From Undaria pinnatifida (Eukaryota; Sar; Phaeophyceae; Laminariales; Alariaceae), in NCBI GenBank assembly GCA_012845835.1, contig JABAKD010000013.1, forward strand, positions 8,409,128-8,473,127: a DNA stretch of 64,000 nt, read 5' to 3'. Made by a program: the position numbers and the translations under genes. Shown here one piece after another: positions 53,693 to 64,000 of the stretch. The notes below the pieces were generated by a model, which saw only the letters and a list, made by a program, of their open reading frames with translations, did no database searches and was not told the origin of the DNA. How positions within the stretch are numbered: position 1 is the first letter of the stretch; the number at the start of each line of letters is the position of its first letter.

Positions 53693-55453
53693 TTTCTTGG
53701 GAGGCTTCATATCTGGAGCACTTGCACAGGGGACTTGCTCTCTTTTTCTCCGAGGAACGTACAAGCGCCTTCTGAACTCGGTCGTATCGGCCCTTCGGAG
53801 GTCTGTCATTATGAATATCTGAGGCGTGCTACAGACATGGCGCATATGGGGACCCTGCGATGCTAGTAGGCTAGATATCCTCATCTGCTTCGCCCAGATA
53901 GATATCCTCGTCTGTCTCGCCCTGACTCTAGACCTCACTGCACTAGGGCACGATTCGTGACACTTGTACCGGTGGTGTCATATATGATACATCGAATAAC
54001 AGCACCGCACAGCATCGCACAGCAGTACCGCACCGCACGGCAGGGTACACCAGGGCATGCCAGGGCATGCCAGGGAATGGCACTGAATGGAGCTGCGCCG
54101 CTGAGCTAGCGCTACGCTGCCGAGCAAGCGCTGCTGGGTGCTACTGGGCGGAGCTAAGCAAATGATGTGATGAGCCAACCTGAGATCATCAGGATGGGAC
54201 CTCTTCTGGTACGATGAAAGCTTCGTGCAACTACTCGTACAAACAGAACGGGAAGGAATAAATCAAAGCAAGCTAGACCGTTCCGAAAGTAACGAGAGGA
54301 GGCGGTGTTCAGGTAGTACGTGATGTTTTCCCAAAAACAGGAGTTTTATTAGACGTAGGGGAAGCAAAAATTCAACTTCCCAAAAAAAGGACGTTGTAAA
54401 ACTTGAATTTTGAAAAAATAAAACAAAAGCGCTGAGAAGCGCTGTTTCAGGCATCCGAACCCGCTCATCCGTCCGGAGAGGACAATGTCTCAAGGCCACG
54501 GGAGGACCCAAGCGTCCCCTGGTCCCCGGTTTTCCGGTAGCTCTAACATCTAGATGTTTTATTGGAACAGTAAAACACATGGCTAGGTTAACACGCTGCG
54601 TTCAGAGCTTCGGCTGGTTCGCGGAACACAGATCCGAAAACCTGCGAAAAAAAAGACTTAATCCACAGATGCTCTTGAGTCTATTCAGATCGGTGTCCCT
54701 CTTGTTCTCAGCAGAGGTCCACACCTCGACTTTGAGGCACTGCAGTGGTCGAAATTTGGGGTATACAAAACGAGACGAAAAACGACCCCCAACAGAATGT
54801 ATGCACTTAAGTAGCGGGCAGCTACAGCTCCCCACAAGCAACCACGGCCGGCGAAATTGAGGGAGGCTCCTGGTGGGGTGTATGACGACGTGGGGTGCGC
54901 CAGACAGCAGTCGTAGGCAGCCAGAAGCGACTCACGAAATGTTTTCGTGAGTTCGACTTGCGAGCCAACAACAACAAAAGCTACCGCTTATCTACTCCAA
55001 TTAACGCGCGGGAGCCTAGTACAATGGGTACATCACCGATGAAAAAACGGTTTTCACCAAAAGCTCGCTGCTTACCAGGCGGATGATATAACTCTCTTTG
55101 TTGTCTGGCATAGGTCTTTGGAGAAAAGGAGAGGGAAACTCGAAAAAGGGGTGGTTAGTTATGGAGTCCAAAAAAGGGCTAAAAGCACCTGAAAAGCCCT
55201 GTATTATTGGATCTTTACTGCATTTGTTCTAAAAATTCGCAATAAGGATCCTGTTTGCAGATGCCATCGTCTATCTTCAAGTTGTTTTATATGTACGCTA
55301 AATACCTCCATACGAGCTCCTACTCAAAGTATTCCTGTGCGATCCCCCGTGGCCTTAAAGTCAAGTGTCGAAAGCGAAAAAATCAGCGGAGGCCGAGGCT
55401 CTTAGGGCCTCTCAGAAGATCGATATTTGGAAGTAGTTGTATATCTGATGCAT
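53693..55453. other. No confirmed gene; short repeats
   Basis: Contains short tandem repeats at about 53995-54085 (GCACCGCAC/GCATCGCAC, then CAGGGCATGC x3). No gene seen. Confidence 0.5.
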
Positions 55454-55829
55454 ACGCAGACACCGTTTTTTTCAGAGTTTCCTCTATAAGCCCAAAACGA
55501 CACCGCGCGCTGATGTCCGTCCATGATTGAAAGGGTACACTTAATTTTTCTTTTTTTCTTTTTTTCTCTTTTCTTCTTGGTCTGGCTTGTTTGGTTGTGT
55601 TCTGGTACCCGGTACGCTAGCATTTCACTTACGTTACCTGTACGCAGACACCGTTTTTTTCAGAGTTTCCTCTATAAGCGCAAAACGACACCGCGCGCTG
55701 ATGTCCGTCCATGATTGAAAGGGTACACTTAATTTTTCTTTTTTTCTTTTTTTCTCTTTTCTTCTTGGTCTGGCTTGTTTGGTTGTGTTCTGGTACCCGG
55801 TACGCTAGCATTTCACTTACGTTACCTTG
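55454..55829 (+). repeat. Near-perfect 188-bp tandem duplication
   Basis: 55454-55641 and 55642-55829 differ by about one base (AAGCCCAAAAC against AAGCGCAAAAC). Each unit includes a long T/C tract and CTGGTACCCGGTACGCTAGC. Confidence 0.95.
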
Positions 55830-56519
55830 ACGAATTGCGACTGTTTGGTTTACTCTGTTTCACAATCTGTGACCACAGAATTTGTATCTTTAGGATGAAG
55901 AATCAGAAAGGACTCTGGGTGTACTTATGTTGGGTAGAAAGAACGGTTTAATGTGAAGACAACGCACACTAACAGCCCTGTACGCACGTACACACGAGAT
56001 AGGCAAAACATGCACGTACCACAACAACATTCAGAACTGACCATCTCCACAGGTTAATGGGGAAGTAAACTAACTTCCTTCAACAGCCTTATAGTCTGCA
56101 AGCCTGCGTTGCAGCTCTTCGTAATAATCGCACCCGGCAGGGGGCAGGCAAAGTCTCAAACGACATTTCAAAGGCAGCGATGAAAACTTCCTAAGGTGAT
56201 GTGCTATAAAGCACCTATACAGTGCATTCCAGTGCATACAAGCCACCCAATCGACCCTGCAGCCAGTGCACCGTCGATTGGCAGTCCTGTTGCCTCTGTT
56301 TGCAGTACGTGTGACATTTGGGGATGTGACGGATACTCCACTAACTTGTAGTCGACAGATGATTTTTTTTTTCTTCTCACATATTTTCCAGCTTCTGGAC
56401 AAGCCGTGGTCACAGGTGTCGTCCCTTCTCCCCCCCGGTTCTTGCCTTCAATTTTTATCGCGCATAGGGTTCAGCAATCCCACTGCTCGTCGATTTTTCA
56501 TCGAGTGTTGCTAACTCAC
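55830..56519. other. No confirmed gene
   Basis: Intergenic DNA downstream of VPS52. The minus ORF 56070-56402 has a plausible C-terminus (YYEELQRRLADYKAVEGS) but no supporting motif or splice evidence. Confidence 0.4.
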
Positions 56520-56663
56520 GCTCTCGCGCTTTCCGCAAATCAATTTGTGCGCAAGAAAAAGTCCCAACGAATTCACACGAGTATGCACTCGGCGGGGCTC
56601 GAACTCACGAAACTGACTTATACCAGGCTCGAGGATAACCTAATACGCCACCGGGCCGACCGG
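56520..56663 (-). repeat. Putative tRNA-derived SINE
   Basis: On the minus strand, CCGGTCGGCCCGGTGGCGTA (A-box-like GTGGCGTATTAGG) is followed ~45 bases later by GAGTTCGAGCCCCGCC (B-box-like), the spacing of an internal RNA polymerase III promoter. The region between does not fold into a proper tRNA, and tail sequence follows. It could instead be a decayed tRNA gene. It lies 80 bp past the VPS52 stop codon. Confidence 0.45.
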
Positions 56664-56742
56664 TAATAATATGCGCCATTGGCGAGCGCAGACACTGGCT
56701 GCCTCACGTGTCGAAAACGCCCTACCCAGCGAGAGCCTGCTC

Positions 56743-59700
56743 TTAGTACGATCGGCTGTAGTTCTTGATTTCCTTGAGAATAGCAGATGTCGAAACAAGA
56801 TCCTTACTGAACGAAGGTGGTCGTCGCCAGCTTTTCCGAATGATTTCTTGGAATCTCGTGTAGTACAGTAGCAATTGAGTCAGAACCTGAATTCAGCGGA
56901 AGAGAGAAACATGAGTCAACATGTACCACTACACATGTGAAACATCGCTGATCCTTCATGCGCACCGTGTGCTATTTTCACCGAGCGTTGATTGGCCTAC
57001 AAGCGTCAATCACCACCGCTGAGGAGTTAGGATCAGACGCCCCCATATATGAACACGTGCTAGCGCTCTTGTCGGATAGACGGTCCACCTGTGCGGGATT
57101 ATAATATCACAACTAGCGAAGTTCGACAAAACGGAAAAACAGAGCAACTAAAGGCCGGCAGAGCGTGCCTCATGCTTGCTACTAGTCTCGTTCTACTCCC
57201 AGACGAGTAACGACGGCAAGGGACACGACCTCGCATCTTCTCGATCGTGCCGCAACAAATATCGATAAACTACATTTTCGCCGTGACCTGAACTCAGGGG
57301 CTACCATGTGCAGGGTTGCATTACGAGGATACGTCAGCAGGGCAAAAACGTATGCATAACATGCCAAAACTAGACCTGAAGTATTGCATAACATTACCCA
57401 GGAACCAAGTAACGCTACTCAACAATGACAGCTTTTACCATTGTACAATATCACCCAGGAACCACTTGATGTTACTACACAATGACAGGTAGTACCATTA
57501 GCCGGTGGGGACAAATGAAAGGGACGAAGAGCGTAGGACACAAACCATCACCTGCTTCAAAATCTCCATCCCGTTTCGGAAATTGCTGAAAAAGGACAAG
57601 ACGTCCTGGTTGATGGCCTCGATGCCACTCTTCCACGATGCAGCAAACTCGCGAACAAGACCTTCCACTGTGGCTTCGTCCAGCTCCCCGTCTTGAATTG
57701 AGGAAATATACAGAACGACCCGTGCGATCAATATCAAGTCAACGACGAGAAGAACGCCCGAAAAAGGGCATTTCATACACAAGATACATTGGGCGTGTAT
57801 TAGGCAGGGTATATGGCATAGTGTCACTGCCTGGCGCCGAATATGATTGTGTTTCCGTATGCGCCATGATACCCACGGCATGAAAACCCACCAGTCTTCC
57901 CAGAGCTCATCGCCGCCTCTGTCTGTTGAACAAAGGAAACGAGCCGCTTGTACTTTTCCTTGAGTTCCTCCTCAACAAAAAAGTCCCGCTGTCGGACAAG
58001 AAGCTCTTCGAATCTCGCTGTTTCGTCCGAAATGATCCTTCTTTCCTGGAACACGTTGAGCACCTGTTTCTCGGGCGTGCGTTAGGTGGGAGCACTTGGC
58101 TGAAAAACATGGCAACAGTTTAGTGTTGAGAAACTTGACCTTGTGCCGTGTGCCCCAATATGCGGACAAAAAACAAGGAAGCCATTGCCTCCAAAACGGT
58201 AGCCGCCATACAGAAGAGGGTGTTTGCTCAATAAGTAACATCTGACAGCAGCTACCGCAATGCCAACAGAAAGTCAACGGAGTTGGTTTAACGCACACTG
58301 CTATGCATGGACGCTACCGTTCGAAACCAAGAGCTCGAAACCAAGAGCAGCCAACGTTGAGATTACAGCGATACGTTCGCGGGCGAAGGCACCAACACTC
58401 GAGTGGCGCTGCCGTCGCATTTAAAGCCTTACCTTTCACCTGCGCGGGTCTGCATGATAAACGCCACAAGTCACAACTACAAAACACGTGGAATGTATGT
58501 GGTGCCCTTGAAATCTGCAGCTCTAATACCTTTCATTCTACACTAAAACCCTGCACTGTACACAAACGAACTATCATGGTTGCGCAAACACCAAACTGGT
58601 GAGACTCGCGCACAATAAAAATCAAGCGTTTCCATAAAACGAACATTATCATCCTGAGGAAAATGAAGTACCTTGTCGCAGGTATCATATATAATATGTG
58701 GAATATGTATACCTACTTGGTATATAATAAGTGGAACATCTCCACCAGGTGTTGAATACCAGGTATAAACTACTAATTCACGCTCCACAACATCCCGTGG
58801 GTTCGTCGACGTGAGGTCAACTCCTCGATGCGCTTTGAGATGCATGCCCGCAAGAAAAAAAATCGCTGGGAAATAGTCAAGAATCACTGACAGGGGTTGA
58901 TAAGTCGCACAAAAACGGGATTCGAAACGCTTTTTTTTCGGATCACAGATGGACACGCACCTAGAATCTGAGTTAAAAATATGTCTGGCAGGCAAATGCA
59001 AATAAAGTGTTAATAGAGGCGATGTACAAACGATTCAACTCACATCTACTTCGAAGTATGAGAGTTTCTGCGTTGTGCAATCGGAGGAAGCTGCTCTTAA
59101 AATAAACTGAAAGAGAAAAACAGTCAGCCCAACGCACAATAGGTTGGCACATGTGGTTCCCACCATCCAAGCTAAGCATCATAAAGTGATTTCATGAAGG
59201 GGTGCGGAGGGTCTGCGGCACGTGATATTTCACTCTCTTAAGGATGGAAGACAGACGTTTTTTCTTACCTCGTGGTAGTTGTTGATGAGGAACACCACCT
59301 GAAGCTTGTTTGAGGGGAGCTGTTCCGCCATCCTTTGGACCAGCCGCACAACCTGTACGTGAGTCCAGAATAAGCACGAGCCCCGCCATAACGATAAAAC
59401 CTGTAAAGCGGACAACTTGATACCCCAACATTGCAACTCTTCGCCGCTTCTTCGGAATGTGCGCCACCGTGAACGTATGAAATTTTTAACATGGAAATGA
59501 GGGTAAGCCACTTTCGAGGTCGCTTGAAAGCAAAAGCCCTTCAAGGCTTTTATTACGTATCGGCATCCAAATATCAATACTGAATGATAGAGAACACAAT
59601 ACTTTCAAAAATATATCGGTAAGCGGCTGTGCCAGGCCCTGACTGGCATGAGCGGGCATCTACATAGCACAAGCATCCCCTCCTGTCTGCAGCAGGTGCA

Positions 59701-62700
59701 AAGCTTACAAGACGACGAGGAGGTGTACTTGCATTCTACTACAGCATCATACTCTACGGGTGGTAACGTACCTACTATACAAAATTGACGGCAGGTGTAG
59801 CTGAAACTCCGACGGCTGCTGTGATGCAGCGATACCGTATTGTACGTAGCAAAAAACGATATGAGTAAAGAGCAATTCCGAGGGTGCGGCTCGGAGCGCA
59901 GCAGTACTGGAGTCGAGGTGGCTTGTTAAACGGGGCATTTCGTGCACCACGGCTATAGCCGGCGAATTCGGCGTCGCTCTACTTTGCAAGTCATTTCATA
60001 TGTATACATGCCACGTACTGGGTATTGTGTTTGTGGCTCTACTCCCAGTGAAGACACGACCGGCTGATATTTGGGGGGCGGGGACATCGGCTGTTTCAGT
60101 CCCACGTCATTGACTGTCGGTAAGACCGTCCCTGACCAAACACGCACATCATTACGCACACCCCAGACAAAGTCATACCACTTACACCCGGGAATGGTGA
60201 GCGTGACAAGCAGGAAACCGACGGTAGAATAATAATCTTCGTACATACGGCAGAACGGCCAAAACTGACAGCGGCAGCGGTCGATTTACTCGAGTAAAGA
60301 GCAGCTGCCTTCGAATTGCCTGCGCAATACCTTCAGCTCACAAAGGACATGGCAACGTAACTTCACGTAGTACAGGTCTCACCTCTACCCTCAGCGTCGC
60401 CAGGTCATTGAGGAGCATCTCCTCGCCTCCGATCCCCACGACAAGATCATCCAAGCCACTGTGCAAAGCAAGCAGCGAAGCTGCAAAATGCGCATAGCGT
60501 CGGGTGACGTAATGCGGATGTCGCTCGATAGTCCCCAGTCGCTTCGGGTTTGCTGCCTTGACGCTGAGGTAGACAAAATCGATGAGAGGGTGTGTACCGG
60601 TGTTAAGCGCATGCCATCATACTTTTGCAAAGTTGGGCAAACCAAGAAAAAGCTTGTCTCATACACCAGAAAAGCGCTTGTGCTATAAATGCAAAAGTAT
60701 TCCACCTTTTGAGGTTATTGTCGAAGGCGGCCTTAAAGCGCGGCCAAAGCAGCATGTTGACTCGGTCGAAAAAGCTGTCCAACACAGGCACCCGCCGTCG
60801 CTGCATGACCATCGAGTGCGCGTGCGTAATCTTGATCATGAGGAGGAGCCCGATGCAATCACAGCAGGTGGAGAGGTAGCTTTCGAGATTCTCGATGCAT
60901 AGCGACAGCGTTCTCGCGAATATCTGGTTGAACGTCTCGTGGGACTGGCCCTGCGTACATTAAGAGTGCGGCCAATACCAACGAACGAAACAACAGCCGT
61001 GGCTTCCCTCTTTCAGCATGACGACCACTCTAATTCCACATGGGCATCACAGCTACAAAAGTCGATACCGGCGAAAAAATGAGCGCATGTGCCCTCGAAA
61101 TTAAAGGTGTGATCGACATTGCATCTTCTGACCCATTGGCACGATTACGCAATTTCGAACGCGTGGCTGAAACCAATTGTACGCATTGCCTTTGGGGCTT
61201 CAGAGGAAAAAAATATATCACGATCACAGCGACGGCCACACATGCCCGGATTGACGGGGTACCGTGTGTCCGAAGCGCAACGTATGGAACTGTACGGCAC
61301 GTGCGCAGCATGGTGATATTCGCTTGGCACTGTTGCACGCTCTTCCTAGTCGCTTCTTGACATTCCACAAGTATTGGTCGGTTGTTTGGTCGCTGTCCAC
61401 GCCCCAAAAAGGATTCATAAAAATAGTACATCGTCAAGATAATTGTCGTCAGCGAGTGCCCGTCCCCGCGACGGTATTTGAAAGCCGGGGAAGCACCGGG
61501 GGTCTCAAGGCTGCAACACCATGCTACAAAACTATACAAAGCGTGATGTGCATGCAGGACGTGCTTCCCGGAACAGGAAATAATCGTCATCGGCGCGCTG
61601 AAAGTACTTTGCAATTGTTGGACAAAAGTGCCATAGCCAAATATATATATACAACCACAGATCTGGCGCGGGAGAACCCTTAACATACCTTGAAGAACTC
61701 AATGGTGAACAGGTACTCGCTTGTGGCACTGTCCATAAGGTGCTTAAACACCGAACGCATGATGGCTTCGTAAGGAAACTGATTTCCTTCAGCCAAAGCC
61801 ACATGGACGAGGATGGGCCCAGCTTCCACGGCATCGAGGATGCTATCTCTGTCTCCCATGTTGAATCCATCTCCGCGTTTGCTGGGGTCTGACTTCGTCG
61901 AAAACAAGCTTCTCGCCGCCGCATCCTGCATAAACAAAAAGGAAAACGCATCGAATCGTCGTTGGCTCGTTCGAGAAAGAGAACATAGGCAGGACGCTTG
62001 GGTGGACACATGGCACAAGGGCTTGCAATGCAACAAAACATGGATACTGAAATATGCCAGACCCCTGCCACCTGCGTGTCCATTGCACCCAACCGCGACA
62101 TGGTCGCCATTACACTGCCATTGTGTCATTCATTCACGTGCGGTCATACGAAAGCCGCCCCAAAGAAGTTAAAAATCACCGTCGAGTCCACTTCGGAATC
62201 TGCCGCCATGCACAACACGTTACTTTAAACAGTTTACATTGGACGATACGCGACACGGACGGGCTAGGTGCATTAAATGTGCAGATATCAGCCTCCTTTC
62301 CACCACCGATATGTGACAGCTCAGCAAAACAAAATGGTACAATGGCGCCATGTAGCGCCAGCCCGCCACCCATGCACGCTCGAAAGACGCAATTAACTCA
62401 AAGGATGACGAGGGCATACGATACCCACGGGGTTTCAAATACTTCGTACTGCGGCGATCTCAGGCCATTCACAATCCAGTTAAGTGGGCGAACACTAAGC
62501 AATGCGAGACTATAAACGCATACGCCAGCGACAACGGTGAGCGCCAAAGAAGACGTTACAGCACCATGGTGCCTTCAAGGGGAGAGTTCCGCATGTACAC
62601 TGCGATCCACCGCATGTTTTAGGCAAAGTAATTTGGCTCATCCGGAAATCCTAATATAGTACCTGGTACAAACAAGGCAGTAACGTCCGTTGGTATAATG

Positions 62701-63377
62701 CTGAATGAACAGCCTTAGGGAGAAAAAATTATTGGCACCCAGGGCGGGACCTCGGCCCAATGCTTCCCTGACAAACAGATTAAAAACCTTCCACACCTCA
62801 ACCGCAATAAGGTCGTGACGGTTGGCCATCTGCAGCTCGAGCTTCATCAGCTGCGCATGGTACGCCCTGAACAAGGCCGAAATGGTGCGCCCCATACTCT
62901 CGATGTACACTGCTCGAATCTCTTCCGCAGCTTCCGGGGCGTTGTCACACATGAACTGCATCAAGTACTTGTACCTGTGGGCAAAAACGTGAGGCAGATG
63001 TGGTGTTCATCTACGTAGTCGAAAGACCAACACATTGATATTCGGAAGCCATCAGCAGCTTGCAACAATAGACCGTCTTGTGGATTATCATCATCCAGTC
63101 ACAACGGTATGTCTGGTTCACCTTGTAGGAGCATCACGGTAACGGGTATAACCTTCGGTACGGACCAGGCATCCAATCAACGAAATACGTTATTATAATT
63201 TTAATGTTACTATCAAACGCTTTACAAATATAAGAATGTCTAGGCACCCAGTGGCAAGATTTAGCGGCGAACAACATACTTGAGGAGGGAGTTCTTCTGG
63301 ATGATTTGCACGTTCGTCTTGGGTCTCCGAAGTTCGCCAATCTTCTGCAAGAGATAGTCGCGCGCTTTGCCACACGC
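56743..63377 (-). CDS. VPS52: VPS52, GARP/EARP tethering complex subunit (5'-partial, nine exons)
   Basis: Minus-strand exons, all in phase by my reading: 63280-63377, 62797-62974, 61689-61925, 60706-60950, 60383-60563, 59269-59352, 57892-58063, 57552-57691, 56743-56886 (stop 56743-56745). They give about 492 residues, the C-terminal two thirds of a ~700-aa protein; the 5' exons lie beyond 63377, probably outside the window. Diagnostic stretches in order: RDYLLQKIGELRRPKTNVQI; MGRTISALFRAYHAQL; GDRDSILDAVEAGP with MDSATSEYLF; VMQRRRVPVLDSFFDRVN then LLWPRFKAAFD; HPHYVTRRYAHFAASLL; VVFLINNYHE; FEELLVRQRDFFVEEEL; FAASWKSGIEAINQDVLSFF; QLLLYYTRFQEIIRK to the end. These match the Vps52/Sac2 family throughout. 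The protein helps tether endosome-derived vesicles at the trans-Golgi network. All introns are GT-AG; several donors are GTGxGx. No lesion is seen, so the gene is probably functional. Confidence 0.95.
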
Positions 63378-64000
63378 CTTGAAGCAGCATGTCACCACAT
63401 GGAAACGAAAACATCAAGCGGGGCTGGGTGCAATCAATCTATCAATCAATCGATCACGGCCACCACGGCTATGCGGGGCTACGTTCCGAGTCCAGTCGCG
63501 CAGCCGACGCATAACCATCAAACCACCGGGAGCAGTTAACGCACGCCTACGGCTCTCTGTCCAGAACAAGAAAAAGGGCCAACTTGAACGCAACGTGATT
63601 ATCACACCCGGAACTGTCCAAAAACCGGGACCTTCGGAGTTACATGAGAAAAAACATAGGAGCTACAGCATCACAACAGAGAGGACAGGGGGCAAAGGTG
63701 TTTCCCCACATGTCTTCGGAGACAGCACCAGTTTCGTTGCCAAGAGCCAGACCCGAGAATCGTCCTCTTTTTTAATCTACACGGCTCAGGAAACCGACGT
63801 CGGTGCTGTTTCCGGTGACCCCAATTCCGGCTTCGGGCCTTAAAGTGATAATTAGCGCGTCATCTATCCCCCCGATGTAGTGACGCGTCTTCTTCCTCGC
63901 AAGTTGTGTCGAAGTAAAACATTTCACCCAGTAACAATGGTGGCCCCGAATATCCCACGTCCGGTCAGTTTCAGATTAGCAAAATAACTCGTTTGCATAA
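63378..64000. other. Presumed VPS52 intron, no exon found
   Basis: I looked on the minus strand for the preceding Vps52 segment (the helical region before RDYLLQK) and saw none, so this is probably intron. Open frames on both strands are not coding by motif. Confidence 0.45.

Noticed and set aside
56070-56402. Last exon of VPS52
   Set aside because: A better terminal exon with the conserved LLLYYTRF...YSRSY end and correct phase is at 56743-56886.
1-64000. CRISPR array
   Set aside because: Tandem arrays here have long, degenerate units without regular short identical repeats and unique spacers, and the window is eukaryotic.

Overview
This is a repeat-dominated eukaryotic nuclear window. The only clearly intact conserved host gene is the 3' two thirds of VPS52 (GARP/EARP tethering complex), on the minus strand at 56743-63377. 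It has nine coding exons and introns of about 140-1,200 bp. That intron style, near-balanced GC, a Fanzor/TnpB relic, a tyrosine-recombinase retrotransposon relic and Ty3-type elements suggest a stramenopile, most likely a brown alga. The organism assignment is inference; no rRNA, organellar gene or species marker is visible.

Mobile-element layers. One LTR family ('family A': LTR about 337 bp, ends TGTGGACAGTGG...GTGTCTACA, 4-bp target duplications) occurs at least fourteen times in both orientations between 0.6 and 46.3 kb. Most copies are non-autonomous: they keep the leader and the first ~32 gag codons but have no pol. One copy (18101-19428) carries an open gag. A separate Ty3/gypsy coding block (27450-31304) carries a Gln/Gly/Pro-rich region, broken protease, reverse transcriptase, RNase H and, in place of an expected integrase, a domain resembling a C5-cytosine DNA methyltransferase that runs into a family A LTR end. 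A third Ty3 relic (46802-48003) has integrase and a chromo-like tail. A tyrosine-recombinase (DIRS/Ngaro-like) retrotransposon relic (6040-10108) is split by a family A element (TSD GGCA), which is itself split by a 712-bp TA-flanked MITE.

Layout. 1-0.66 kb unassigned; 0.66-4.7 kb chain of three family A LTRs (TSD GCAG); 4.7-6.0 kb ORF fragment and direct repeats; 6.0-11.2 kb nested elements and a tandem array; 12.6-13.4 kb degraded Fanzor; 14-18 kb tandem repeats and unassigned fragments; 18.1-19.4 kb LTR plus gag; 19.6-20.2 kb two exons of an unrecognised gene; 20.9-23.8 kb decayed unknown ORFs; 23.9-27 kb tandem repeats and gene-free DNA; 27.4-31.3 kb Ty3 pol; 31.3-39.4 kb nested and inverted family A elements including a ~1.6 kb-arm inverted repeat; 39.5-43.4 kb minisatellites; 44.06-44.34 kb SHAQKYF-type MYB ORF; 44.85-46.4 kb an unknown coding exon split by a family A composite; 46.8-53.7 kb Ty3 relic, inverted LTR pair of a second family ('family B') and a hairpin repeat family; 53.7-56.5 kb repeats; 56.5-63.4 kb a putative SINE and VPS52.

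There is no operon-like cooperation here. The relationships are mostly insertional (who sits inside whom) and parasitic (non-autonomous LTR elements that presumably borrow the proteins of a gag/pol-bearing relative). All translations and alignments were done by eye and from memory of protein families, so exact repeat edges are approximate unless a target-site duplication fixes them.
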